Under the pieces are notes generated by a model, which was not told where the DNA came from, ran no database searches, and saw only the letters and a program-made list of their open reading frames with translations. From positions 2,728,001 to 2,792,000 of the forward strand of contig NZ_CP118963.1 in NCBI RefSeq assembly GCF_029024105.1: a DNA stretch of 64,000 nucleotides, read 5' to 3'. Every line of letters begins with the position of its first letter. Position 1 is the stretch's first letter. Shown in pieces: positions 25,310-33,549 of this stretch. Source of the DNA: Acinetobacter lwoffii. Lineage in GTDB: Bacteria; Pseudomonadota; Gammaproteobacteria; Pseudomonadales; Moraxellaceae. The position numbers were made by a program, and so were the translations under genes.

Positions 25310-26359
25310 ATGATGCAGGGACGCGAATATATTTCCAGGCACTGGAGTCTGTGGCTGCTGGGCAGTCTGTTTACTTTATTCGTCATTCTGTCGAGTTTGT
25401 GGCTCAGCCTGATGCTTTGGGTGCATCAACCTATTGGAAAAATCGGCAGCTTGATGCTGATTGGACTCTGGCTGACCTTTGCACTGGTCGTTCTCGGGAT
25501 TTATTTCACCCGGCATCTGATCTCCCGCCAAGTGGATAGCGTTCTTTATCTTCTGGCCTTTTTATTCTGTCTGCTGGGATATTTCAGTCTGGAAGCGCGT
25601 CAGGATCGAGAGTGGAATCCTGAGGTTTCCCAGCTTCTGCATTATGAGCAGCAAGGCGATCAGGTTACCTTACACAATATCCGCAACTTTGACTGGCAGG
25701 CCGATGGTCGCTATATCGAACGCTGGGAAAGCCGCAGTTTTGATCTGAATCAGATTACTGGCGTGAACATCATTACTTCCTACTGGATGGGGCCTAAAAT
25801 TGCCCATACCCTGGTCAGCTTCGATTTTGCCAATCAAAAGCCACTCACCTTCTCGATTGAAATTCGCAAGGAAAAGAATGAAGAGTTTTCAGCGATTGGT
25901 GGTTTTTTCCGAAAATATGAACTGAGTCTGGTCGCATCGGATGAAAAGGATATTGTCTATACCCGTAGCAATGTCCGTGGTGAACAGGTCTATTTTTTCC
26001 CAGTCAAAATGCCGCAAGCTCAGGCTAAAGCGCTATTCAAGGAATATCTGCGTCAGGCCGATGAACTGGCCCAAAAGCCAAAATGGTACAATACCCTGAC
26101 CAGTAATTGCACCACACTAGTCTTTGATATGGTTCAGGCGATATCGCAACAACAGCTACCCTCAGATTACCGGTTGCTTGCCTCCGGCTATTTACCGAAT
26201 TATCTCTATGATCTTAAAGTACTGGAACAGTCTTGGGATATGCACACCTGGTATCAACGGGCACATGTCAATCCACGGGTAGAACGCACCGCTAATCTCT
26301 CCAGTCAGGACTATTCACGCCTGATCCGGCAGGGCCTACCAAAACCCGACATGCAATAA
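25310..26359 (+). CDS. DUF4105 domain membrane protein
   Basis: The protein is about 349 residues. It has three membrane helices near the N-terminus (about 15-40, 47-65, 75-93) and then a large soluble, presumably periplasmic domain. The core LTSNCTTLVFDMVQ at about 260-275 with the preceding YFFPVKMP and following LASGYLPNYLYDL matches the DUF4105 (Lnb N-terminal-like) family, thought to be thiol-protease-like, with Cys in SNCTT as the likely key residue. GTG at 25307 or ATG at 25310/25313 may be the start. It follows folA by 23 bp and could be co-transcribed. Role unknown. Confidence 0.8.
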   Translation: MMQGREYISRHWSLWLLGSLFTLFVILSSLWLSLMLWVHQPIGKIGSLMLIGLWLTFALVVLGIYFTRHLISRQVDSVLYLLAFLFCLLGYFSLEARQDREWNPEVSQLLHYEQQGDQVTLHNIRNFDWQADGRYIERWESRSFDLNQITGVNIITSYWMGPKIAHTLVSFDFANQKPLTFSIEIRKEKNEEFSAIGGFFRKYELSLVASDEKDIVYTRSNVRGEQVYFFPVKMPQAQAKALFKEYLRQADELAQKPKWYNTLTSNCTTLVFDMVQAISQQQLPSDYRLLASGYLPNYLYDLKVLEQSWDMHTWYQRAHVNPRVERTANLSSQDYSRLIRQGLPKPDMQ

Positions 26360-26461
26360 CTGTGTAGCAAATCCACTTCAATAAAGATACAAAATCAACT
26401 GGAACCTTGATCATTTTTTTGTTTATATACAAACAGCTAGTCAATGATCAGAGTATCTCTC

Positions 26462-26923
26462 ATGCTAAAAAAATTAACTGCAATCGCGATTCTAGGCTCG
26501 GTTTTAACGGTCATGGGCTGCGAAACTGTACCCAATACAGCCACGACACAAACCGCGAATCATTTACAACTTTTGCAAAATCGTATCTGGATTGCAACCC
26601 AGATTGGCAATACTGAAATCAAGACGGTGCCAACCGCACGCAATGTTCCGAGTCTGCAATTTGATGCCAGTACCCAGCGCGTTTCAGGTTCAGATAGCTG
26701 TAACCGGATTATGGGCAGCTACACAGCAGCAAAAGACACGCTGACCCTGAGCCAGATGGCCACTACCCGTATGGCCTGTATGAACAACGATCAGCTTGAT
26801 CAGAAATTTAATGAAGCTTTAGCCAAAGTGACTCATTATCAAGTGTTTGGTAAAACCTTAAAATTACTGGATCGCCATGGAAATCTCTTGATCCAGCTGG
26901 AAAGTGCTGTTCAGCCGCGTTAA
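26462..26923 (+). CDS. META-domain lipoprotein (HslJ-like)
   Basis: The 153-residue protein begins MLKKLTAIAILGSVLTVMGC, a lipoprotein signal with lipobox VMGC. The mature part shows the META/HslJ pattern: RIWIATQIGN, SLQFDASTQRVSGSDSCNRIMGSY, LSQMATTRMACM and LDRHGNLLIQL. META proteins are linked to heat-shock and antibiotic tolerance (HslJ), without known biochemistry. An upstream ATG at 26444 could add six residues, but the lipoprotein signal fits the later start. Confidence 0.85.
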   Translation: MLKKLTAIAILGSVLTVMGCETVPNTATTQTANHLQLLQNRIWIATQIGNTEIKTVPTARNVPSLQFDASTQRVSGSDSCNRIMGSYTAAKDTLTLSQMATTRMACMNNDQLDQKFNEALAKVTHYQVFGKTLKLLDRHGNLLIQLESAVQPR

Positions 26924-26934
26924 TACTTCCCTAC

Positions 26935-26963
26935 AAAAAGCCTGTATGGACAGGCTTTTTTAT
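26935..26963 (+). terminator. Rho-independent terminator after META lipoprotein gene
   Basis: AAAAAGCCTGT / ACAGGCTTTTT around ATGG, 12 bp after the stop codon. Confidence 0.92.
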
Positions 26964-27033
26964 CTTTCATACTGATGAGCTGGAATTTAACCATCAGCCC
27001 GATTGAGTTATTTAATTGAATGAGGAATCAACC

Positions 27034-27558
27034 ATGCAACAGGCACTTTTCGGTGGGGGATGCTTTTGGTGTACTGAAGCCGTATTTTTACAGATTCAGG
27101 GAGTTCAGCAAGTCGTCAGCGGTTACGCAGGTGGGCACACAACTCAGCCAAACTATGATGATGTCTGTGGTGGCAATACCGGCCATGCCGAAGTCATTCT
27201 GATCGATTTCGATGAAAACCAGATTAACTATAACCAATTGCTCGATGTCTTTTTTGCGACCCATGATCCAACCACATTAAACCGTCAAGGCAATGATGTC
27301 GGCACCCAGTATCGTTCTGTGATTTATTATCTGAATGATGAACAGCAGCAACAGGCGCAGCAGGCGATGGATGCCCTGAAAGCCGATGGCATCAATGTGG
27401 TAACTGAACTGAGCCCTGCCCCGACTTTCTATCCGGCGGAAGACTATCATCAAAACTTCTTTGCCAAGAACCCGACCCAGGGCTATTGCAATTTTGCCAT
27501 TCCGCCAAAATTGAATAAATTACGCAGCAAATTTACGACCTTGCTAAAAACTCATTAA
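27034..27558 (+). CDS. msrA: Peptide methionine-S-sulfoxide reductase MsrA
   Basis: Repairs oxidised methionine (S-epimer) in proteins. At 174 residues it has the catalytic GGGCFWCTEAVF near the N-terminus, then VVSGYAGG, YDDVCGGNTGHAEV, and YRSVIYY, all typical of MsrA. I chose ATG 27034 because ATGAGGA precedes it with good spacing; an in-frame TTG at 27016 would add six residues. The Cys of GYCNF near the C-terminus is a candidate recycling cysteine. Confidence 0.97.
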   Translation: MQQALFGGGCFWCTEAVFLQIQGVQQVVSGYAGGHTTQPNYDDVCGGNTGHAEVILIDFDENQINYNQLLDVFFATHDPTTLNRQGNDVGTQYRSVIYYLNDEQQQQAQQAMDALKADGINVVTELSPAPTFYPAEDYHQNFFAKNPTQGYCNFAIPPKLNKLRSKFTTLLKTH

Positions 27559-27577
27559 GATTCATGAAAAATGGGCA

Positions 27578-27611
27578 TAAAAAAAGCGACTGCAATCAGT
27601 CGCTTTTTTTA
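27578..27611. terminator. Bidirectional terminator between msrA and exbD
   Basis: AAAAAAAGCGACT / AGTCGCTTTTTTT around GCAATC, with A and T tracts on both sides. It can serve both convergent genes. Confidence 0.92.
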
Positions 27612-27622
27612 TTACCTGAATC

Positions 27623-28027
27623 TTAGTTATCGGTTGCAAAAGCAATATCGCTGAGTCCGGCTCCACTCGCACGCGACATGACTTGCGCCACTGAGTCATA
27701 ACGTGATTCTTTATCCGCTTTCAGCACAATGGTCGGCTGACGTTCAGCTTGGCCCGCTTCATTAAAACGGGTTTCAAGTTGTTCTAGCGTCAGTACATCA
27801 CCATTCCAAGCAATGTCACCTTCGGCATTGATGCTGATCGTGACATTTTCAGGCGGCAGATCGATAATCTCCGCAGTGGTTTGTGGCAAGGTTAATGGAA
27901 TTGATGGGTTCGCAACGGTCGCTGTCACCAGAAAGATGATCATCAATACCAACATAATGTCGATGAGGGGAATGAGGTTCATCTCATTCATGCCTACATC
28001 GTTGTCTTCACCCAGTTGAAAAGCCAT
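27623..28027 (-). CDS. exbD: TonB-system energiser ExbD
   Basis: Single-span inner-membrane partner of ExbB; couples proton motive force to TonB. The 134-residue protein has the short cytoplasmic MNEMNLIPLID segment and the membrane helix with the essential Asp (LIPLIDIMLVLMIIFL), then a periplasmic domain with the LPQTTAE and IVLKADKES motifs typical of ExbD/TolR. The start overlaps the exbB stop by one base, so the two are translationally coupled. Confidence 0.96.
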   Translation of the reverse strand: MAFQLGEDNDVGMNEMNLIPLIDIMLVLMIIFLVTATVANPSIPLTLPQTTAEIIDLPPENVTISINAEGDIAWNGDVLTLEQLETRFNEAGQAERQPTIVLKADKESRYDSVAQVMSRASGAGLSDIAFATDN

Positions 28028-28650
28028 TAAACTTGACCTCCCACGAAACTCTGTTGTGTTACTTTTTCATCAGACTTTTTTGCAGCAGATTCCTGTTGCA
28101 GCATGGTATCAATCAACAGACCATGTGCCTGATCTTGTAATTCATGAGCCAAGCCACGATTAGCACGGACACAGATGTTATAAGCCAGTACCGCAGGAAT
28201 CGCGACTGCCAGACCTAAGCCAGTCATAATCAACGCTTCACCGACTGGGGTTGCCACTTGTGCCAGACCTGCCTGACCACTTTTACCAACAGCAACCAGC
28301 GCATGGAAGATGCCCCATACTGTACCGAACAAACCGACAAATGGAGAGATCGATGCGATGGTACCCAGAACTGATACACCTTTTTCGGCATTGGCTTTTT
28401 CTGCTGAAATCTGGCGTAACAGCGCCTGTTCTGCCACTGCTTTACGCTGTTCAAAGCCCAAAGGAGCCAGCTTGGTTTTCAGTTTTTCCAATGCTTGAGA
28501 TAACTGAGCATAGGCAATCTGTTTCAGTTGGCGAGTGCCCATCAAACGCAGCACAAAAATGGTCCATGTCGCAATCGACATTGCCAATAACACGAAATAC
28601 AGCGTTTTACTGACTGCATCAGCGTGTTGCCAATAAACTGAAAAGTTCAT
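28027..28650 (-). CDS. exbB: TonB-system energiser ExbB
   Basis: Three-helix MotA/TolQ-type proton channel subunit. With ATG at 28650 (TAGGAGTTCGAAT upstream) the protein is 207 residues: one helix near 15-35, then the family signature LLRQISAEK...GVSVLGTIASISPFVGLFGTVWGI and GLAVAIPAVLAYN. A longer reading from 28758 would overlap the end of tonB and add a non-homologous leader, so I rejected it. It lies 25 bp after tonB. Confidence 0.95.
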   Translation of the reverse strand: MNFSVYWQHADAVSKTLYFVLLAMSIATWTIFVLRLMGTRQLKQIAYAQLSQALEKLKTKLAPLGFEQRKAVAEQALLRQISAEKANAEKGVSVLGTIASISPFVGLFGTVWGIFHALVAVGKSGQAGLAQVATPVGEALIMTGLGLAVAIPAVLAYNICVRANRGLAHELQDQAHGLLIDTMLQQESAAKKSDEKVTQQSFVGGQV

Positions 28651-28675
28651 ATTCGAACTCCTAATGGGTGAGCCG

Positions 28676-29443
28676 TTATTTAACCTGAAAATCGAAAGGC
28701 TGTTCCACACGGGTTGGATAAGCCACACCATTTTCAACATATTTAGTGAGTTGTGCACGACGTACCGCGGCTTCTACTTTGCGCGTTACTGCCGGGCTAC
28801 AACTTGAATTTCGTGCAGTTGCAGAAACCACTTTACCCTGCTCATTCGCTGAAACATCTACTACCAGTGAACAGGCTGATTTTAATTCACCTGCAGAGAG
28901 CGAGACTTTGGGTGAACGCTGCCAGGACACGCCCCCACCAATCGATACACTTTTCGGGGATGGCGGCGCAGCAGGTGCTGGCGGTGTCACAGGCGCAGGT
29001 GGCGCGACCGGAGCAGGTGCCGGTTTAATTTTAGTTTCAGTGACCACTGTCGGTACAACCGGACTTGGGGTTGGTTTTGCTTCAACTGGTGGTGCTTTAA
29101 CCACTTTTGGCGCTTCAGCCTTTTTCACCTGCTCGATTTTTTCTACTTTTTTCGGTGGTGGTGGCAGCGGTTTATCGACAATTTTGACTTCTTTAGGCTT
29201 AGGCGGCTCTTTTTGTGGCTCGGCCTTCGGCTTTGACGGTAAAGGTTTTGGCGCTTCCTGGAGTTTTACAAAGCGCACTTTTAAGGGTTGCTTATCAATG
29301 GGTGTCAGCTCAGGTGCTTTCATCTGGCTGATCGCATATAACACACCCACATGCCCAATCAGTACAGCCGCCACGATAGAGATGACTTTCTTTTTCATCT
29401 GATTCGGCGGTGTAGGCATTTGGGGCGCAGCAACTTGACTCAT
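28676..29443 (-). CDS. tonB: Energy transducer TonB
   Basis: Spans the periplasm and energises the outer-membrane receptors, for which the window holds two (pirA-like and piuA-like). The 255-residue protein has an N-terminal membrane helix (residues 19-37, VISIVAAVLIGHVGVLYAI) with the conserved His. A long Pro/Lys/Glu-rich linker spans about 50-160, including PPPPK repeats, and a C-terminal TonB domain covers about 165-255 (VDVSANEQGKVVSATARNSS, VRRAQLTKY, PFDFQVK). tonB-exbB-exbD is a single minus-strand unit. Confidence 0.95.
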   Translation of the reverse strand: MSQVAAPQMPTPPNQMKKKVISIVAAVLIGHVGVLYAISQMKAPELTPIDKQPLKVRFVKLQEAPKPLPSKPKAEPQKEPPKPKEVKIVDKPLPPPPKKVEKIEQVKKAEAPKVVKAPPVEAKPTPSPVVPTVVTETKIKPAPAPVAPPAPVTPPAPAAPPSPKSVSIGGGVSWQRSPKVSLSAGELKSACSLVVDVSANEQGKVVSATARNSSCSPAVTRKVEAAVRRAQLTKYVENGVAYPTRVEQPFDFQVK

Positions 29444-29523
29444 TAAATCTATTACCTTGAGGAGATGATGTGGAACAAACTATCAAGCTCATCGGTTAGC
29501 ACAATTAAAGTATGCCAATAATA

Positions 29524-29542
29524 AATGAGAAGTGTTTTCATT
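29524..29542 (-). promoter_or_regulatory. Fur-box-like operator upstream of tonB-exbB-exbD
   Basis: AATGAGAA-GTG-TTTTCATT is an inverted repeat with 7 of 8 pairs, resembling a Fur site, about 80 bp upstream of the tonB start. Consistent with iron control of the transport energy system; the regulation itself is inferred. Confidence 0.6.
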
Positions 29543-29587
29543 TGCAACCGCTAATCCTACCTTTAACTGACTTTTTTGCATCAAAAC

Positions 29588-29617
29588 AAAAAAGGCACAC
29601 TAAAAGTATGCCTTTTT
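29588..29617 (-). terminator. Probable terminator of purU
   Basis: AAAAAGGCA ... TGCCTTTTT imperfect stem around a 10-nt interior, 18 bp past the purU stop; the minus strand has the T tract. Confidence 0.7.
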
Positions 29618-29634
29618 AAAACTCAATGCAAGTC

Positions 29635-30501
29635 TTATTGGAACACGACAGTCTTGTTGCCATCGACAATAATACGGTCTTCCAAATGCCATTTTACCGC
29701 ACGGGCCAATACATTACGTTCCACATCCTGACCGAGTTCACGTAACTGCTCAACGGTAAAGTCATGGTTCACGCGCTCCACATCCTGCTCGATGATCGGA
29801 CCTTGATCCAGATCAGCAGTCACATAGTGTGCAGTTGCACCAATCAGCTTCACACCTTTTTCATAGGCCTGTTTGTACGGATTGGCACCTACGAAAGCTG
29901 GCAGGAAAGAATGGTGAATGTTGATCACTTTCATTTCCCACTTGCTGACAAATTCTTCATCCAGAATCTGCATATAACGCGCCAGCACCAACAGGTCATT
30001 GCCTTGCATCAACTGGTCGATTTCTGCATAAGCTTCAGGTTTGTTGTCTTTGGTCACCGGCACAACTTCGAATGGAATGCCAAAATTTTCAACTGCTTCG
30101 CGTAAAGTCTCGTGATTCGATACTACTTTGGTAATTTCACAAGGCAGACCACCACGCGCATGACGCCATAACAGCTCAAGCAAGGCATGATCGACTTTAG
30201 ACACCAGAATACCGACTTTTTTCACATCACTGACCAGAGCCAGACGCCATTGCATGCCATAGCGTTCTGCCACATTCGCTGCAAAAGTCTGGATAATACT
30301 TTCTTTACGACTTTGAAGATTATCTAATTCAAATTCAACGCGCATGAAGTAACGTCCGCCCTGCGCTGCTGTCGCATATTGGTCAAGCGCAGTAATGTTG
30401 GCACCTTGATGATACAAGAAGCTCGAAACAGCCTGCACGATGCCCGGCTTGTCTTCACAAGTAATCAATAAACGTGCGGTGTTAGCAGTCGTCATATTCA
30501 T
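29635..30501 (-). CDS. purU: Formyltetrahydrofolate deformylase
   Basis: Hydrolyses 10-formyl-THF to formate and THF, balancing one-carbon units and supplying formate to PurT. The 288-residue protein has an N-terminal ACT domain (CEDKPGIVQAVSSFLYHQGANI) and a formyltransferase-like C-terminal domain with VLARYMQIL, the catalytic INIHHSFLPAFVG, and GATAHYVTADLDQGPIIEQD. Confidence 0.96.
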   Translation of the reverse strand: MNMTTANTARLLITCEDKPGIVQAVSSFLYHQGANITALDQYATAAQGGRYFMRVEFELDNLQSRKESIIQTFAANVAERYGMQWRLALVSDVKKVGILVSKVDHALLELLWRHARGGLPCEITKVVSNHETLREAVENFGIPFEVVPVTKDNKPEAYAEIDQLMQGNDLLVLARYMQILDEEFVSKWEMKVINIHHSFLPAFVGANPYKQAYEKGVKLIGATAHYVTADLDQGPIIEQDVERVNHDFTVEQLRELGQDVERNVLARAVKWHLEDRIIVDGNKTVVFQ

Positions 30502-30548
30502 GTTGGTTTAAGTCACTAATCAGTTAAATTAAAAATAAGCCGAGTATT

Positions 30549-31280
30549 CTAGCGCGTTTCTTGGATATTCTGAATAGTTTGTTCAGATTCAGAATCTTTA
30601 GATGACGACAGGCTGGCAAAAAGTTCCGAAGAGCCCAAACTACTCAATAAACCTTCATAGGTTTGACGACTTTCACCACGTAAATACGCCCCTTCCAGGA
30701 ATACCATTTGACGGAGTGCCTGCCAGACCCATTTTTCTTCCAGCGTATTGGAATCGGTTAAATGACCTGACATATACAGGAAGTTGGTCCAGTTGGTCAG
30801 TACAATCCACAGGTTAATGATCAGGGCTTCAATTTCTGAATCGGTCATGTCCATCAGGCCTGCATTAACAAAGCCTTTATAAATTTTCTGGCCCTGCTGC
30901 ATCACCTGTCCGGCAAAGCGTGGATACATCTTGCGAAAATCTTCGTTATTTTCTACCAGATGATAGACATCACGATGCAGGAAACGGTAAGCCCATAACT
31001 GGCTGCTCAGCACCTGAAAATAATGCACCTTATCATTGGCATCCAGTGCACGGTCATCCGGCAGCGCCAGCATTTCCAGGGTCTGATGCTGGTACTGTTC
31101 CATCAATTCTTTAATAATTTCATTTTTATTGCGGAAATGATAATACAGGTTACCCGGGCTCATGCCGAGTTCAGCCGCAATGTGATTGGTGGTTACCGAT
31201 CGTTCGCCACGCTCGTTAAACAGCTGCAAACTGAGCTGCAAGATACGCTCTTTAGTTTTTAAGGTTTTGGTTTGGGACAT
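30549..31280 (-). CDS. TetR-family transcriptional regulator
   Basis: Probably a repressor of the divergent aldehyde dehydrogenase gene. Starting at MSQTKTLKTKER (31280) gives 243 residues with the TetR helix-turn-helix at about 25-45 (VTTNHIAAELGMSPGNLYYHFRNKNEI). The remaining helices form a ligand domain of unknown specificity. Upstream in-frame ATGs at 31307 and TTG/ATG near 31331 would add N-terminal residues without known function, and no ribosome site decides between them. The C-terminus is Ser/Glu-rich. Confidence 0.9.
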   Translation of the reverse strand: MSQTKTLKTKERILQLSLQLFNERGERSVTTNHIAAELGMSPGNLYYHFRNKNEIIKELMEQYQHQTLEMLALPDDRALDANDKVHYFQVLSSQLWAYRFLHRDVYHLVENNEDFRKMYPRFAGQVMQQGQKIYKGFVNAGLMDMTDSEIEALIINLWIVLTNWTNFLYMSGHLTDSNTLEEKWVWQALRQMVFLEGAYLRGESRQTYEGLLSSLGSSELFASLSSSKDSESEQTIQNIQETR

Positions 31281-31337
31281 CCTAAAATAACCATTCAGTT
31301 CATGCATTAGCAGGCTAACACACAAAGTCACTTGACT

Positions 31338-31358
31338 AATTAGAGTATTTGCTCTAAA
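31338..31358. promoter_or_regulatory. Candidate TetR operator between regulator and aldehyde dehydrogenase
   Basis: TTAGAG at 31340-31345 and CTCTAA at 31352-31357 form a perfect 6-bp inverted repeat with a 6-bp spacer, in the 115-bp divergent promoter region. Position and symmetry fit a TetR-type operator controlling one or both genes. Confidence 0.5.
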
Positions 31359-31395
31359 AATTAATTAATCGATTTTTGAATAATGGTAGTGCGGC

Positions 31396-32844
31396 ATGAA
31401 CAGTCACACAAAAACAACATCAATGACACCACATTTTTTTGATAGCCAATATCTGAATGAAGTCTTAGCGCAACAAAAACACGCTTACTTACACTACCCT
31501 CTGCCGACTGCAAAGGAACGTATCGATCGTTTAGCTCGACTTAAGCGTATCTTAGTTAAGTATCAAGATCAATTTGCTGATGCAATTAATCAGGACTATG
31601 GTAACCGTTCCATTGGGGAAACCAAGATTGGTGAACTGCTCACCTGTCTGGAACATATCAAATATTACAGCAAAAACCTGACCCGATGGATGAAACCTTC
31701 CAAGCGTCATGTCGGCATTATTCATCAGCCGGCAAAAGCCTGGGTACAATATCAGCCTTTGGGCGTAGTCGGAATTATCGCACCGTGGAACTATCCGCTG
31801 TTGTTGTCGATTGGCCCTTTGATTTGCGCACTAGCGGCCGGCAACCATGCCATGATCAAAATTTCCAGTGCATCCGCTGCTTTTGGTGAAGTTCTGGAAA
31901 AAGCCCTGGCTGAAGCCTTCCCTAAAGAATTGGTCGCTGTGGTGAATGGTGGTGGTGTGATTTCAGATGCTTTCTGTCGTTTGCCTTTCGATAAACTGAT
32001 TTTCACTGGCTCAACTGCAGTCGGTAAAACCGTCATGGCAGCCGCTGCCGAAAATCTGGTTCCGGTGATTCTGGAACTGGGCGGTAAATCGCCGGTACTG
32101 GTGCATCCATCGATTGATCTGCGCGATGTCGCGCAGCGGATTGCGGTGGGTAAACTCTGGAATGCCGGTCAGACCTGTGTAGCTCCGGACTATATGTTCT
32201 TGCCTCGCGGGAAAACTGCCGAGTTCATTGATCACTTTAAAGCCTGTGTCGAAAGTATGTATCCGGATATCACCCATAATCAGGATTACACCTCGATTAT
32301 TAATGTCAAACAATATAACCGTCTGCAAGGCTATCTGGATGATGCGCGTGAACAGGGTGCGCAAGTCATTGAAATTAATCCGCGTAGTGAAAACTCGGCT
32401 GATCTGCGCAAGATTGCACCGACCATCGTGACCAATGTCACCCCGATGATGCAGATCATGCAGCATGAAATCTTTGGCCCACTGTTACCGATCATGGAAT
32501 ATGATCAAATTGACGATGTCATCGACTTTATTAATAGCCGTCCGCGTCCACTTGCTTTATACTACTTCGACTTTGATCAGGCGCGTGCCGATTATGTCGC
32601 ACAGCGTACCCATTCAGGGCATTTCGGGCAAAATACGGTACTGACCCATGTTGCGCAGGATGATCTACCATTTGGGGGTGTCGGTGCATCAGGTATGGGT
32701 AAATACCATGGCCCAGAAGGCTTCTTCAGTTTGTCGCATGAACGCTCAGTAATGTCGAATCCAAAGCTGTACAGCTTGAAATACATTCTGCCACCGTTCA
32801 ATAAACCGATTCACAAGCTGATTTCGAAGACACTTCTCCGCTAA
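31396..32844 (+). CDS. Coniferyl-aldehyde-type dehydrogenase
   Basis: Oxidises an aldehyde to the acid with NAD(P). The 482-residue protein has the Rossmann segment GIIAPWNYPLLLSIGPL, the catalytic Glu in LELGGKSP and the catalytic Cys in NAGQTCVAPDY. It also shows the C-terminal FGGVGASGMGKYHGPEGF motif common to class-3 and coniferyl aldehyde dehydrogenases. The C-terminal hydrophobic/basic tail (LPPFNKPIHKLISKTLLR) may touch the membrane. The natural substrate is not evident; long-chain or aromatic aldehydes are candidates. Confidence 0.9.
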   Translation: MNSHTKTTSMTPHFFDSQYLNEVLAQQKHAYLHYPLPTAKERIDRLARLKRILVKYQDQFADAINQDYGNRSIGETKIGELLTCLEHIKYYSKNLTRWMKPSKRHVGIIHQPAKAWVQYQPLGVVGIIAPWNYPLLLSIGPLICALAAGNHAMIKISSASAAFGEVLEKALAEAFPKELVAVVNGGGVISDAFCRLPFDKLIFTGSTAVGKTVMAAAAENLVPVILELGGKSPVLVHPSIDLRDVAQRIAVGKLWNAGQTCVAPDYMFLPRGKTAEFIDHFKACVESMYPDITHNQDYTSIINVKQYNRLQGYLDDAREQGAQVIEINPRSENSADLRKIAPTIVTNVTPMMQIMQHEIFGPLLPIMEYDQIDDVIDFINSRPRPLALYYFDFDQARADYVAQRTHSGHFGQNTVLTHVAQDDLPFGGVGASGMGKYHGPEGFFSLSHERSVMSNPKLYSLKYILPPFNKPIHKLISKTLLR

Positions 32845-32899
32845 ATGATCAAGGCATGAGCTATCGATATAGTTCGTGCCGCGTTTTGACGAAAATCGC

Positions 32900-32928
32900 T
32901 TGTCTTTTAAGCGCATTTTTGATATAAA
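32900..32928 (+). promoter_or_regulatory. Sigma-70 promoter upstream of rpmB
   Basis: TTGTCT, 17-bp spacer, TATAAA, about 80 bp before the rpmB start codon; no autoregulatory structure is evident. Confidence 0.55.
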
Positions 32929-33009
32929 ACGCCCCTTGAATGATTTCAATCCGTTTATTTTTGACTGGCCATACAGATTTGCTGTTGGCTAAATCAATGG
33001 AGTTACACC

Positions 33010-33246
33010 ATGTCTAAGGTTTGCCAAGTTACCGGCAAGCGTCCAGTCGTTGGTAACAACGTCTCACACGCCAACAACAAAACTAAGCGCCGGTTCGAGC
33101 CGAACCTGCACCACCACCGTTTCTGGTTAGAAAGCGAAAAACGTTTTGTACGTCTTCGTTTAACCACTAAAGGTATGCGTATTATCGACAAATTGGGCAT
33201 TGAAAAGGTTGTTGCTGACCTACGTGCTCAAGGTCAAAAGATCTAA
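33010..33246 (+). CDS. rpmB: 50S ribosomal protein L28
   Basis: The 78-residue protein has the L28 signature MSKVCQVTGKRPVVGNNVSHANN and NLHHHRFW. Start follows GGAG. It is paired with rpmG as in most proteobacteria (12-bp gap). Confidence 0.98.
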   Translation: MSKVCQVTGKRPVVGNNVSHANNKTKRRFEPNLHHHRFWLESEKRFVRLRLTTKGMRIIDKLGIEKVVADLRAQGQKI

Positions 33247-33258
33247 GGAGTCTGAACC

Positions 33259-33414
33259 ATGCGTGATAAAATTCGCTTAGTTTCTTCAGCTGGTACAGGT
33301 TATTTCTATACCACGACTAAGAACAAACGTACTATGCCGGAAAAAATGGAAATCAAAAAATTTGATCCAAAAATCCGTCAACACGTAATCTTCAAAGAAG
33401 CTAAAATCAAATAA
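33259..33414 (+). CDS. rpmG: 50S ribosomal protein L33
   Basis: 51 residues, translated directly: MRDKIRLVSSAGTGYFYTTTKN...KIK. It is a zinc-free form: no cysteine pairs are present, as in many L33 C-minus proteins. AAGGAG precedes the ATG. Confidence 0.97.
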   Translation: MRDKIRLVSSAGTGYFYTTTKNKRTMPEKMEIKKFDPKIRQHVIFKEAKIK

Positions 33415-33427
33415 TTTTAGTTTCTTT

Positions 33428-33460
33428 AAAAAAACGACCTTTGCGGGTCGTTTTTTTTTG
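33428..33460 (+). terminator. Rho-independent terminator of rpmB-rpmG
   Basis: AAAAAACGACC / GGTCGTTTTTTTT around TTTGCG. Confidence 0.92.
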
Positions 33461-33549
33461 CACTTTTTTTATCCGACTTGATAAACTTTCTGCATGTTTT
33501 GGCACTTTTTGTGCTTATTTCCCAGCAAACCTAGCTAAAGGAGTATTTA

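Noticed and set aside
28651..28758. Longer exbB start
   Set aside because: Would overlap the end of tonB and adds residues that do not match ExbB; the start at 28650 has a good ribosome site.
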